Source: VAZQ01 sp036555745 (lineage in GTDB: Bacteria; Pseudomonadota; Alphaproteobacteria; Rhizobiales; Xanthobacteraceae). From it: DNA of 50,248 nucleotides. Within the stretch, counting starts at the first letter, position 1, and every line of letters starts with the position of its first letter. The notes under the pieces are model-generated. The model worked only from the letters and a program-made list of their open reading frames with translations. It had not been told where the DNA came from and searched no databases. The DNA is taken from contig DATBKV010000101.1 in assembly GCA_036555745.1 (NCBI GenBank), positions 1 through 50,248 on the forward strand, read 5' to 3'. Of this stretch, positions 25,438 through 34,149 are shown piece by piece. Both the position numbers and the translations under genes were made by a program.

Positions 25438-27030
25438 ATGACCACGCCTGCAACGCTGTTCCCGCCGCCGCATCGTCTTCGGCGCTGGTGCGTGCTCTCG
25501 GCGCTGCTGATTGCCGGCGCCGCCACGCTCGCCAGCGCCCAGGAGCGGCCGCGCCGCACGCCGCCGCAGACGCAGCAGGGCGAGCAGCGCCCGTCCGAGC
25601 AGCACCAGGGTGAACGGCAGGCGGAACAACGGCAGGCCGAAGCGCGCGGCGGCGTGCTGCGGCTGTTGCCGGCGGATTCGGTGACCGAGCACAGCATCGA
25701 GCTGCCCGGCGGCAAGCTCGCCTATCGCGCGACCGCCGGCACGCTGCCGCTGTTCGATCAATCCGGCGAGCGCTCGGCCGCGATCTTCTACACCGCCTAC
25801 GTCGCGAGCAATGGGGGCGCGAACCGTCCCATCACCTTCGCCTTCAACGGCGGACCGGGCGCGGCGGCCGCGTATCTCAATCTGGGGCTGGTCGGGCCGA
25901 GAGTGCTCGACTTCGTCGGCAACGATCCCGCCGCCGCCCGCCTGCGCGACAATCCGCAGACCTGGCTCGCGTTCACCGACCTCGTGCTGATCGATCCGAT
26001 CGGCACCGGCTGGAGCCGCACGGTGAAGGCGGACGGCGCCAGCGCATTCTACGGCGTGCACCAGGATGCCCAGGCGCTGGCCAAGGCGGTCGCGCTCTAC
26101 CTCGCCAAGCACGATCGCCCTGGCGCGCCCAAATACATTCTGGGCGAGAGCTACGGCGGCTTGCGCTCCGCCCGGGTGGCGCAGGTGCTGCGCCGCGAGC
26201 AGGGTATCATCGTCTCCGGCATCCTGATGGTGTCGCCCCTGATCGAAGGCCGGCTGACTTTCGGCGGCGACGGCTTCGCGCTCGACGCCGCGTTGCAGCT
26301 GCCGTCGTTGGCGGCGACCGAGCTCGAGCGCAAAGGCACTTTCAGCAAGGCGGCGCTGGCCGACGCGGAGCGTTTCGCGCGCACGGACTACCTCACGACG
26401 CTCGCCGGGCCGCCTCCGACCGGCGAGGCGGCGCGTGCCTTCTACGCCCGCGTCGCGCAGATCACCGGGCTGCCCGAGGATACCGTGAGCCGGGCGCGCG
26501 GCTTCATCTACGACGCCTACGTCAAACATCTGCGCTCCGGCCAAGGCAAGATCGTCAGCCGCTATGATGCGACCTTTGCGGTCGCCGATCCGTTTCCCGA
26601 GCAGGCCGGCGCGCACGCCCCCGATCCGCTGCTCGACGGCCTCACCCGTGCCTATGGCGGCGCGTTCGCCGCCTATGCGCGCGACGAGCTGGGCTTCAAG
26701 ACGGAGATGACCTACATCCTGCTGGCATCGGACATTTCCGGCAAATGGGATTGGGGCAGGTCCGGCCGCAGCTCGGTCAGCGCCAGCGACGACCTGCGGG
26801 AGCTGCTCGCGCTGTTCCCTTCCTTCCGTCTGCTGGTCGCGCACGGCTATAGCGATATGGTGACGCCATATTCGGCAACCCGCTACGTGCTCGAGCATCT
26901 GCCGCCGCTCGACGATCCCTCGCGCGCGCAGCTTCGCCTCTATCGCGGCGGCCACATGTTTTATATCGACGCGGACTCACGCAAAGCTTTCACCGCCGAC
27001 GCCAAGGCGTTCTACGAGTCGGCGCAGTGA
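25438..27030 (+). CDS. S10-family serine carboxypeptidase-like protein, exported
   Basis: 530 residues. A long signal peptide ends near ASAQ (residues 32-35), then a Gln/Glu/Arg-rich linker spans about 35-70. FNGGPG (136-141) forms the oxyanion hole. The nucleophile is Ser238 in GESYGG. The triad is completed by Asp473 (HGYSDMVTPY) and His506 (GGHMFY). The family cleaves C-terminal residues of peptides or performs acyl transfer, mostly at acid pH; bacterial members are secreted. AGGA lies before the ATG. It is transcribed alone, divergent from the CaiB operon, and ends in palindromic repeat copy 4. Confidence 0.9.
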   Translation: MTTPATLFPPPHRLRRWCVLSALLIAGAATLASAQERPRRTPPQTQQGEQRPSEQHQGERQAEQRQAEARGGVLRLLPADSVTEHSIELPGGKLAYRATAGTLPLFDQSGERSAAIFYTAYVASNGGANRPITFAFNGGPGAAAAYLNLGLVGPRVLDFVGNDPAAARLRDNPQTWLAFTDLVLIDPIGTGWSRTVKADGASAFYGVHQDAQALAKAVALYLAKHDRPGAPKYILGESYGGLRSARVAQVLRREQGIIVSGILMVSPLIEGRLTFGGDGFALDAALQLPSLAATELERKGTFSKAALADAERFARTDYLTTLAGPPPTGEAARAFYARVAQITGLPEDTVSRARGFIYDAYVKHLRSGQGKIVSRYDATFAVADPFPEQAGAHAPDPLLDGLTRAYGGAFAAYARDELGFKTEMTYILLASDISGKWDWGRSGRSSVSASDDLRELLALFPSFRLLVAHGYSDMVTPYSATRYVLEHLPPLDDPSRAQLRLYRGGHMFYIDADSRKAFTADAKAFYESAQ

Positions 27031-27062
27031 GAGATTGATCCCAAGCGGCGAAATTCCGATCC

Positions 27063-27198
27063 GTGTCCCGGATGCGGCGCAGCGCGAAACGCAGTGAAGC
27101 GGTGCGCCGCTGATCCGGGACCGCCACGGTCCGGAACGGTCCCGGTTCTGCAGCGCATCATTCCACTGCGCTCCATGCTGCGCTGCGCCCGGGACACG
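27063..27198. repeat. Large palindromic repeat, copy 4, between convergent genes
   Basis: GTGTCCCGGATGCGGCGCAG at the left end and CTGCGCCCGGGACACGC at the right end are nearly perfect inverted partners. CGCTGATCCGGGACCG and GGTCCCGGTTCTGCAG form an inner inverted pair around CCACGGTCCGGAAC. Shorter than copies 3 and 5 because no smaller repeat is nested in its centre. Confidence 0.85.
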
Positions 27199-27219
27199 CA
27201 CCGAACCAGCCGGCGCAGG

Positions 27220-28536
27220 TCAGCCCGCAAACTCCAGGACGTCGAAGCCGACGTGGCGGTCGATCACGTAGATCAGCCCCCGCGCGTCGAGCGCCACGTC
27301 GTTGCTCTGCGGCGCCGGACGGCCGGCCGCCGGCTCCGGGATGAAATGGCCGACCTCGCGCGGGCTTTGCGGATCGGCGACGTCGATGATGCGCAGGCCG
27401 CCGCCGAACCATACCGCGTGCACGATGGTGCCGGTCATGCGCTCGCAGAACTGGTGTGCGCCGAAGCGCGCGCCGCTGACGCGGCTGAACGGCGAATCGA
27501 GCTCGCTCACCTGGAACTGCGCCAAGGGTTTGATTGCCGCGAGGTCGCTGACATCGAAGACGAGTAGGCAGGCATGCGCGCGCCCGCGCCGCGCTTCCTC
27601 CTCGCTCGCGCTCTGCGCCTGGTCCTCCTCGTCGATCGCGAGCGCGATGCGGCGGCCGCGGACGCGCTCCCCAACCGGCATCACGGTATGGGTCGGCTCC
27701 GGAAACAGCGGATGGTAGTTGTAGCTGGCAATGCTTTTGGGCCGGGCGAGATCAGACACGTCGACCACCCAGAAGCCGCCGTGCCAGCAACTCGCCCACA
27801 TCTCATCGCCGAAGCGCAGCGCGTGATGCAGCCGGTGCCGCCGGCCCGACCAGGCCGGCGTCTCGCCGCCGGCGAGATGCTGCCCCGGCATCCACCAGCG
27901 CGAGACCTCGCGCGGGCGCGCCGGCTCGGCGAGATCGTAGATCACCAGGATGTTGCCGACATAGCCCGGCATCTCGGTCGAGATGTAGGCGTGGCGCTCA
28001 TCCATATCGAAACGGTGCACGCCGATACCGCCGGTCTTGTGGTAGCAGATCAGCTTCGGCTCGCTCGGCGTCGCGACGTCGTAGATCTTGAAGCCGCCAT
28101 TGTCGTAGCCGCGTTGCTCGAACTCTTCGAGCGCGCGCAGATCGTTCTCGGTCACGCTCATCCGCGCGGCGGTCTCCGCCGGCATCGGCTCGCGGCCGAG
28201 CTCTTCGCGCAGGGCGCGGCGCGCGGCCGGCAGCTGCTCGGCGCGCCGCCCGATCCTGCTCATGTTGCGCTCGTGGTTGACGATCATGATATCGCCCGCG
28301 ACGCGCGCTTTGTGGCTGTGCGAGTCGTGGTCGTCGAGCATGATGGTGGCGACCACGCGCGGGTTGCGCGGATCGGAGATATCGATGATCGAGGTGCCGA
28401 GGTGATGCTGGTTCGGGATATGCCCGACATAGGCATGCGAGCCCGCCACGGTGACCTGGCCGCCGCCCGGCAGGTCGAGATGGCCGAGGCGGCGGACGTT
28501 GTGCGCGAGCGGCGTCGATCGGTCGATCGTGTTCAT
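27220..28536 (-). CDS. LVIVD-type beta-propeller repeat protein
   Basis: 438 residues from ATG 28536. Repeated units include TSIIDISDPRNPRVVA, FKIYDVATPSEPKLI, ILVIYDLAEPARPRE, FWVVDVSDLARPKSI and LRIIDVADPQSPRE, the strand-turn pattern of LVIVD propeller blades. RWWMPG and YVIDRHVGFDVLEFAG are shared with the protein at 502-1860, but it lacks that protein's basic tail. No signal peptide is visible, so it should be cytoplasmic. It starts 32 bp after a Bug receptor gene and is the last gene of the hydratase-Bug-LVIVD operon, which suggests a ligand- or metabolite-related role. No enzymatic function is assigned to the family. Confidence 0.78.
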   Translation of the reverse strand: MNTIDRSTPLAHNVRRLGHLDLPGGGQVTVAGSHAYVGHIPNQHHLGTSIIDISDPRNPRVVATIMLDDHDSHSHKARVAGDIMIVNHERNMSRIGRRAEQLPAARRALREELGREPMPAETAARMSVTENDLRALEEFEQRGYDNGGFKIYDVATPSEPKLICYHKTGGIGVHRFDMDERHAYISTEMPGYVGNILVIYDLAEPARPREVSRWWMPGQHLAGGETPAWSGRRHRLHHALRFGDEMWASCWHGGFWVVDVSDLARPKSIASYNYHPLFPEPTHTVMPVGERVRGRRIALAIDEEDQAQSASEEEARRGRAHACLLVFDVSDLAAIKPLAQFQVSELDSPFSRVSGARFGAHQFCERMTGTIVHAVWFGGGLRIIDVADPQSPREVGHFIPEPAAGRPAPQSNDVALDARGLIYVIDRHVGFDVLEFAG

Positions 28537-28568
28537 GCGAACAAACTCCGCTGGGTCCGCGCGGCGCA

Positions 28569-29552
28569 TCACTCGAGCTTGGCGCCCGAGGCCTTGATGA
28601 TCGCGCTCCATTTCGGGATCTCGGATCTGATGTAGGCGGCGAACTCGTCGGGCGTGCCGCCGATGACGTCGACGCCGAGATCGCCGAGCGATTTCTTCAC
28701 GCCGGCATCCGCCAGGCTCGCGACCAGCGCGCGGTTGAGCGCGGCGACGACGTCCCTAGGCGTGTGCGCCGGCGCCACCACGCCGTGCCAGGTGGTCGCG
28801 TCGAAATCCTTGAGCCCGAGCTCGTCCATGGTCGGCACATCGGGTAGCACCGCCGTGCGCTTGAGGGTGGCGACCGCCAGCGCACGCACCTTGCCCTCGC
28901 GGATATGCGGCACCACCGAGGAGGCGGTGGCGAACATCATCTGCACGTGGCCGGCGATCACGTCCTGCAGGGCCGGCGCCGCGCCCTTGTAGGGCACGTG
29001 CACGATGTCGATCTTGGCCTCGGCCTTGAACAGCTCGCCGGCGAGATGGGCGGCGAGCCCGTGCCCGGAGGAGGCGAAGTTGAGCTTGCCGGGATTGGCC
29101 TTGGCGAAGCCGATCAGCTCGGCCAGGGAGGTGATCGGCAGCGCCGGGTTCACCACCAGGATATTGGCCTGCGATCCGATCAGCCCGATCGGCGCGAAGT
29201 CCGCCACCGGGTCGAAATTGATCTTCTTGTAGAGCGCGGCGTTGGTGGCGAGGATGGCGTTGTTGCCGGCAAGCAGCGTATAGCCGTCGGCCGCGGCATG
29301 GGCGACGACATCGGCCGCGACGTTGCCGCCGGCGCCGGGCCGGTTGTCGATCACGACCGGCTGCCCGAGAACCTGCTCGAGCTTTCGTCCGACGATGCGC
29401 GCGAGCACGTCGCTCGCACCGCCCGGCGGGAACGCCACCACCAGCGTGACCGGGCGCGTCGGATAATCGACGGCCGGCGCGGCCGGCGTCGCCGCCGCGA
29501 GCAGGGCGAGCAAGACCAAAGCAACGCCGGCCGTCGGCAGCTTGCGCCTCAT
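28569..29552 (-). CDS. TctC/Bug-family periplasmic substrate-binding protein (classical type)
   Basis: 327 residues with a Sec signal peptide (hydrophobic core VALVLLALLAAATPAAPA). YPTRPVTLVVAFPPGGASD and VVIDNRPGAGGNVAADVVA are the two canonical Bug ligand loops, and GYTLLAGNN, INFDPVADFAPIGLI and VPYKGAAPALQDVIAG follow in the usual order. Its ATG overlaps the hydratase stop by four bases. Coupling to an HpaH-type hydratase suggests the ligand is an aromatic or unsaturated dicarboxylic acid degraded by that enzyme's pathway, but this is inferred. No TctAB membrane genes are nearby. Confidence 0.9.
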   Translation of the reverse strand: MRRKLPTAGVALVLLALLAAATPAAPAVDYPTRPVTLVVAFPPGGASDVLARIVGRKLEQVLGQPVVIDNRPGAGGNVAADVVAHAAADGYTLLAGNNAILATNAALYKKINFDPVADFAPIGLIGSQANILVVNPALPITSLAELIGFAKANPGKLNFASSGHGLAAHLAGELFKAEAKIDIVHVPYKGAAPALQDVIAGHVQMMFATASSVVPHIREGKVRALAVATLKRTAVLPDVPTMDELGLKDFDATTWHGVVAPAHTPRDVVAALNRALVASLADAGVKKSLGDLGVDVIGGTPDEFAAYIRSEIPKWSAIIKASGAKLE

Positions 29553-30331
29553 ACGAACTGCACCGCAATGCCGCCGAGCGCGCCGAAATCGGCGTGCAGG
29601 GTGTCGCTCTTCTGCGCGAACACGACGCGCGTGAACGAGCCCGCCAGCACGAGATGGCCGGGTTCGAGCGCGACCCCGTGGCTGCCCAGCTTGTTGGCGA
29701 GCCACGCCACGCCGAGCGCGGGATGGCCGAGCACGCCGGCGGCCACGCCGGTCTCCTCGATTTCGGAATTGCGGTACATGATGCCGCCGACCCAGCGCAG
29801 GTCGACGTCGAGCGGAGCGACCGGCCGGCCGCCGACTACGATGCCGGCGGCCGCGCCGTTGTCGGCCACCGTGTCGAAGATCTTGCGCGGGTCCTGCAGC
29901 CGCGCGTCGACGATCTCGATCGCGGGGATGACGTATTCGGTCGCGCGCAGCACCTCGGCGAGCCCGACGCCCGGCCCTTTCAGCGCCTTGCCCATGACGA
30001 AGGCGAGTTCGATCTCCACCCGCGGCCGGCAATAGTTCTCGTGCGCGATCTTGGCGCCGTCGGCCACCATCATATGGTCGAGCAGGTGCCCGTAGTCGGG
30101 CTCGTCGATCTGCGAGGAGCGCTGCATCGCCTTCGAGGTCAGGCCGACCTTGTGGCCGATGAGCTTGGCGCCGGCGGCGATCTTGCGCTTGGCCACTTCG
30201 GTGGAGATCGCGTAGGCGTCCTCGAGCGTGATGTCGGGCCAGGTCTTGGAGAGCTGGACCGCCTGTTTGCGCTCCTTTTCCGCGCGCATCAGGATGTCGG
30301 CGGCCTTGTTGCGGTCGGCATCGGACAGCAT
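29549..30331 (-). CDS. 2-oxo-hept-3-ene-1,7-dioate/2-keto-4-pentenoate hydratase family (HpaH/MhpD-like)
   Basis: 260 residues, the family length. GAKLIGHKVGLTSKAMQ, RPRVEIELAFVMGKAL, AIEIVDARL and PALGVAWLANKLGSHG are the family core; the Glu residues in RVEIELAFV and IPAIEIVDAR bind the divalent metal. HpaH adds water to 2-oxo-hept-3-ene-1,7-dioate in homoprotocatechuate breakdown, and MhpD acts on 2-keto-4-pentenoate. IGHKVGLTSKAMQ followed by DYGHLLD looks closer to HpaH. GAGGAGCCGTC precedes the ATG. Other homoprotocatechuate genes are absent, so it probably serves a different meta-cleavage-like route here. Confidence 0.85.
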   Translation of the reverse strand: MLSDADRNKAADILMRAEKERKQAVQLSKTWPDITLEDAYAISTEVAKRKIAAGAKLIGHKVGLTSKAMQRSSQIDEPDYGHLLDHMMVADGAKIAHENYCRPRVEIELAFVMGKALKGPGVGLAEVLRATEYVIPAIEIVDARLQDPRKIFDTVADNGAAAGIVVGGRPVAPLDVDLRWVGGIMYRNSEIEETGVAAGVLGHPALGVAWLANKLGSHGVALEPGHLVLAGSFTRVVFAQKSDTLHADFGALGGIAVQFV

Positions 30332-30374
30332 GACGGCTCCTCGGACGGACGGATCGGCCTCGCGAATGTCAGTC

Positions 30375-30480
30375 TAGCGCATGTCCCAGAAAAAGTGGGC
30401 CCCGCTTTTCCGATAAGCACATGCGCAACATCAAAAAGAGCTGGAGCGCATCCCGATTCGATCCAATCGGGGCGCGCTCT
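30375..30480. repeat. Dispersed repeat of the GCATG...AAAAGTGGG...GCTTTTC type
   Basis: AGCGCATGTCCCAGAAAAAG, GGGCCCCGCTTTTCCGATAA and GCACATGCGCAACATCAAAAA are followed by a second palindrome, GAGCGCATCCCGATTCGA with TCCAATCGGGGCGCGCTC. This resembles a repeat widespread in Bradyrhizobium-like genomes. It fills the upstream gap of the hydratase operon at the end of the trehalose operon. Confidence 0.7.
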
Positions 30481-30554
30481 TGGCTGGAAACGGCGCGGCG
30501 CCTGCTTTTCATCGCACGAGCGGCCGACGCTCGGGCCGGGGTGCGCAGCCGGCG

Positions 30555-30833
30555 CTACCGGCCGCGTTTGCCGGGCCGATTCTTCTGGATGATGGCCACG
30601 ATGATCAGAGCGAAGGTGAACAGGCGCGCCAGATAGAACAGCGGCTCCAACTCGTTCGACACGTGGCCGAGCGCGAGCACCGAACGCGCGACTGCATCGA
30701 CCCCGAAGCCGACCGCGAACAGCAGGAAGAAGCTGTCGCCGGTCTGCCGCCAGAAGCGCAGGAAGAACAGCGTCGCCACGAACGACGCCATGGCGACGGC
30801 TCCCATCAGCGCCGCGGCGACCTGGTTCGTCAT
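30555..30833 (-). CDS. Small membrane protein (DUF5985-like)
   Basis: 92 residues from ATG 30833, which overlaps the upstream stop as ATGA. Three membrane helices are evident: VAAALMGAVAMASFVATLFF, FFLLFAVGFGVDAVARSVLAL and PLFYLARLFTFALIIVAII; a cytoplasmic RFWRQTGD loop joins the first two. The short tail is basic (QKNRPGKRGR). Two such proteins in tandem behind a small winged-helix-like protein form a recurrent triad. The function is unknown, and the DUF assignment is from memory of the FFLRFWR pattern. Confidence 0.75.
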   Translation of the reverse strand: MTNQVAAALMGAVAMASFVATLFFLRFWRQTGDSFFLLFAVGFGVDAVARSVLALGHVSNELEPLFYLARLFTFALIIVAIIQKNRPGKRGR

Positions 30834-31087
30834 TCGGTCTTCCAAATCAAGCCATAGAGCAGCACGGCCATCGCCAGGAGTGCGACGGATGTGCGCCAAA
30901 TGGAGAGGTCGACTTCCGGGAACACCACCTTGTCGAGCACCAGCAGCAGGTTGTTGAGCGTCAAGCCCGCAAAACAGAGGCCGCTCCACAGCAGCAGCTG
31001 GTATTTGCCGCGCTGGTAGCCCTGCAGCAGAAGGTAGGTGCACAATGCCGCGGTGAGCGCGCACAGGCCATAGATGATCGGCGCCAT
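30830..31087 (-). CDS. Small membrane protein (DUF5985-like)
   Basis: 85 residues from ATG 31087, one base after the stop of the gene upstream. Helices are APIIYGLCALTAALCTYLLL, LLLWSGLCFAGLTLNNLLLV and a C-terminal TSVALLAMAVLLYGLIWKTE. QGYQRGKYQ makes the first loop. It is translated together with its neighbour (ATGA overlap), so the two probably form one membrane complex. Function unknown. Confidence 0.75.
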   Translation of the reverse strand: MAPIIYGLCALTAALCTYLLLQGYQRGKYQLLLWSGLCFAGLTLNNLLLVLDKVVFPEVDLSIWRTSVALLAMAVLLYGLIWKTE

Positions 31088-31088
31088 G

Positions 31089-31463
31089 CTAACGATCCTT
31101 CCTGAACTTGAAGGCGTCGGCAAACTCGCGGATGCGCCGCGGCTTGGTGTGGATCATGTTGGTCACCGCAATGAGCTGGCGGGAATAGACGTTCGCCACC
31201 CGGTCGACCCTCTGGCTCATTTCGGGCGCACACTCGTAACGGTATACTCCGTCCTTGCAGACTAGCAATCCGTCCGCACAGAGCCGCGCGAGCACCTCCG
31301 CGATCTCATGCTCGGTGGTGTAGAGCCGCTTTGCCGTCCGGGTCGCGTCCCAAACTTCGTTCGGATTCGCCCACAGCAGCAGCAGGGCCTCCAGCTGGGC
31401 GACTGAATCGATGTGCTTCTGGATGAAATCCCGGACGTCGTCCGGAACGATATCATCCGCCAT
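31089..31463 (-). CDS. Conserved hypothetical protein, winged-helix-like
   Basis: 124 residues. SVAQLEALLLLWANPNEVWDA is followed by TTEHEIAEVLARLCADGLLVCKDGVYRYE, which reads as helix-turn-helix plus a beta wing as in MarR- or DUF-type winged-helix proteins. The C-terminal part is helical (RVDRVANVYSRQLIAVTNMI), possibly for dimerisation. It sits between the trehalose-phosphate synthase and the two small membrane proteins. A regulatory or membrane-recruited role is possible. It has no recognised family name to me. Confidence 0.7.
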   Translation of the reverse strand: MADDIVPDDVRDFIQKHIDSVAQLEALLLLWANPNEVWDATRTAKRLYTTEHEIAEVLARLCADGLLVCKDGVYRYECAPEMSQRVDRVANVYSRQLIAVTNMIHTKPRRIREFADAFKFRKDR

Positions 31464-31526
31464 GGTCGGCCTCGCGACCGCTTGCCGACGCGCGCGGCGC
31501 CGTGTTCAGGGCAGGCGCCAAATCCG

Positions 31527-33842
31527 TCATCTGCTCCGCACCAGCCTTGCCGGCCGCTGTCGCGGGCGGGCCGGCGCCTTGACCTGCCCGTGCGTTGCGA
31601 TCTCGAGGATTTCTTGCCGCTTCCTCAGTTGAGCCGCGTCCAGCAGCATTTGCGCGGCCCAGCGATGGACGTTGCGCACGCGCACGATTTCGCGCATCAC
31701 CTGCATGCGGGCGCGTTGCTCGGCCTGCGGCATGAACAGCGCGCGATGGATCACCTCGCTCATCGCCTGGGCGTCGTAGGGATTGACGATCAACGCCTCC
31801 GACAGCTCGCGCGATGCTCCAGCGAAGTTCGAGAGGATCAAAACGCCCTGTTCGTCGTCGCGCGCGGCGACGAATTCCTTTGCCACTAGGTTCATGCCGT
31901 CGTGCAGGCTGGAGACGATGCAAATATCGGCCGCCCGGAACAGCTCGAAGACCTGCTCGGATTCATAGTGCTGGACGACGAGCATGATCGGCCGATGGGC
32001 CGCATCGGCATACCGCGAATTGATCTCGTCGGCGAGTGCGCGGGCCTCCGTTTGCAGGTCGGAATAGCTGGAGAGCTTGCTGCGCGTCGGCGCCGCGACC
32101 TGCACGAACGCGAAGCGTCCCTGCCATTCCGGATGATTCGTCAGCAGGCGATCCACGGACCGCATGCGATCGACGATGCCCTTCGTGTAGTCGAACCGCT
32201 CGATGCCGACCGCGAGACGAATGTCGGCGGGCAAACCCAGGCGCGCGCGCACCGCGGCCCGACAAGCGGGTATCGGCTGCTGTGCGGCCAGGGCGGCGGG
32301 CGGCCATTCGATCGAGATCGGATACGGCCGCACGAAGGTTTCGTGCCCGCCCACCGTGATCGAGGCATGCTCGCGATCGATGCGACTCTCGATGAAGCGG
32401 TCGACGGTATCGATGAAGTTATTGCAATGGAATTGGGTGTGGAAGCCGAGCACCGTGCTGCCGAGCAGTCCGCTGACGATCTCCTCCTTCCAGGGACAGA
32501 TGCCGAACGATTCCGAGTTCGGCCAGGGAATGTGCCAGAAGGTGATGATGGTGGCCGACGGCAGCTGCTCCCGGATCATCGCCGGCAGCAGCGCGAAGTG
32601 ATAATCCTGGACCATGATGATCGGATCCGGGCGCGTCACCTCGTCGAGGACCGCCTGCGCGAATCGAGCATTCACGGCGCGATATCGTTCCCAATCGGGC
32701 TGCCGAAACGTCGGCCGCACGAAGGCGATGTGGCAAAGCGGCCACAGACCTTCGTTGGCAAAACCGTAGTAATAGCCGTCCTGCTCCTCGTCCGAGAGCC
32801 AGACCCGCCGCAGCGTGTAGGCGGGCGCCTCGGGTGGCACGCGAATGCGGTCGCGGGCGTCGACCACCTCGCGATCGGCGCTGCCGCTGCCGTGCGCGAT
32901 CCAGGTGCCGCCGCAGGCGCGCATGACCGGCTCGATCGCCGCCACCAGACCGCTGGCCGGCGTCTGTACCCCGACCCCATCGGCGGAGCGATTGTGGATG
33001 TAGGGCTCTCGATTGGAGACCACGATGATCTCGGTGCCGGGCAGGTGATTGGCGAGCGTGAGCCGGAGCGTCTCCGCATTCCAGTCGGCGTGGGCGGCGT
33101 CGAGGGAGCGGCGACTGTCATCGAGCTGGCGGAACAGATGTCGGATCTCACGGGCCACGAGCGAGCCGTCGGGCGGCGCTTCGCTGTCCCGGCGTCCGGT
33201 CCTGACCTCGTCGATCGCCCTGCGCACCGACTGCAGCCAGCCGCGCATGAGCAGCAGCGCGATGACCGACGCCAGCGCCGCGCCGACTAACGCGACCGCG
33301 GCGAGCGCGATCATGACCGAGGTCCGGGCCTCGACCCCGCGCCGCTGCGCGAACGTCAGGTCGTGCAGCAGGACGAGATGCCCACTGGTGGTGCCGGCGC
33401 TGACGGGGAACGCTCCCACGCTGATCGGCAGACCAGCCGTCTCGACGGTGGAGAAGCTCGCACGGTCCGAACGCGCGACCTTCTCGCAGGAAAAGTCCGC
33501 GGGCATCAGCTTGCTGTGATAGAGCAGCACGCCTGCGCGGCTGCAGAACCCGACCGCACGCAGGCGCTCGTCCAGCGCGAGCCGCTCGAACAGATTATCG
33601 ATCTGGGCTGTCGCGTTGGTCGCGATCAGGCTCGCAAGCTCGTCGCGCACCGAATTGAATACCAGCGTGGAACGCAGCTCGACGTCGCGACGCGACCACT
33701 GGTCGACGAAGGTGGTGGCGAAGGGTGAAATCGCGACCACCGCCACGGCCGCGCCGAGCACCGCCCCTACGCCATAAGGGATCAACAAACGCAATGGCGC
33801 CCCCGGATTGACAGCTGATCGATTCGCGTCGCTAAGCCCCAA
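31527..33842 (-). CDS. otsA: Membrane-anchored trehalose-6-phosphate synthase (GT20) with N-terminal sensor-like module
   Basis: 771 residues, about 300 longer than soluble OtsA. TM1 is at about 17-40 and TM2 at about 173-199; between them lies an extracytoplasmic domain of some 130 residues. A HAMP-like helical linker (200-255) precedes the GT20 catalytic part from about 272: VVSNREPY (275-282), VQDYHFALLP, FWHIPWPNSESFG, GIERFDYTKG (546-555) and SSLHDGMNLVAKEF (644-657). It makes trehalose-6-phosphate from UDP-glucose and glucose-6-phosphate. The layout is that of a histidine-kinase sensor with the kinase replaced by a glycosyltransferase, suggesting control by an outside signal. TTG 33842 is the first possible start; GAGGAG lies about 12 bases upstream, and nearby alternative TTG codons exist. 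No OtsB phosphatase gene is present. Confidence 0.88.
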   Translation of the reverse strand: MGLSDANRSAVNPGAPLRLLIPYGVGAVLGAAVAVVAISPFATTFVDQWSRRDVELRSTLVFNSVRDELASLIATNATAQIDNLFERLALDERLRAVGFCSRAGVLLYHSKLMPADFSCEKVARSDRASFSTVETAGLPISVGAFPVSAGTTSGHLVLLHDLTFAQRRGVEARTSVMIALAAVALVGAALASVIALLLMRGWLQSVRRAIDEVRTGRRDSEAPPDGSLVAREIRHLFRQLDDSRRSLDAAHADWNAETLRLTLANHLPGTEIIVVSNREPYIHNRSADGVGVQTPASGLVAAIEPVMRACGGTWIAHGSGSADREVVDARDRIRVPPEAPAYTLRRVWLSDEEQDGYYYGFANEGLWPLCHIAFVRPTFRQPDWERYRAVNARFAQAVLDEVTRPDPIIMVQDYHFALLPAMIREQLPSATIITFWHIPWPNSESFGICPWKEEIVSGLLGSTVLGFHTQFHCNNFIDTVDRFIESRIDREHASITVGGHETFVRPYPISIEWPPAALAAQQPIPACRAAVRARLGLPADIRLAVGIERFDYTKGIVDRMRSVDRLLTNHPEWQGRFAFVQVAAPTRSKLSSYSDLQTEARALADEINSRYADAAHRPIMLVVQHYESEQVFELFRAADICIVSSLHDGMNLVAKEFVAARDDEQGVLILSNFAGASRELSEALIVNPYDAQAMSEVIHRALFMPQAEQRARMQVMREIVRVRNVHRWAAQMLLDAAQLRKRQEILEIATHGQVKAPARPRQRPARLVRSR

Positions 33843-34149
33843 GGAGCATTCGCGCTCCTCTATTCATACTCGACGATGAGCGAAGGTGAATGCGTCTTTT
33901 TTGAGCAGCGCGCAACCGATTTCGAATCGCCGACGGCGAGGCCAAGCAAGCCAATTCGCGCATCCGTCCATTCGTTTCCGCGACAGATCGCCACACGACG
34001 CGTTCGGCAACGCAGTTCCAGCTTTGCGGCGGCTGCGGTGCCAGCTCCGGCGCGACAGTCGATTCATGCACGCTCCTCTTTCGGAGCAGCGCCCTCACGC
34101 GCCTTGCGCCGCCTGCGCGCCGGCGATCGCGGCGAGCACGCGCTGCGAA
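33843..34149. other. Intergenic region without recognisable gene
   Basis: This 307-bp stretch upstream of the trehalose-phosphate synthase and after the VOC gene contains short open frames with basic, low-complexity translations but no credible ribosome-binding sites or family matches. The minus-strand leader ATGAATAGAGGAGCGCGAAT overlaps the synthase start and could encode an 11-residue peptide. The promoter of the trehalose operon should lie here. Confidence 0.5.
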
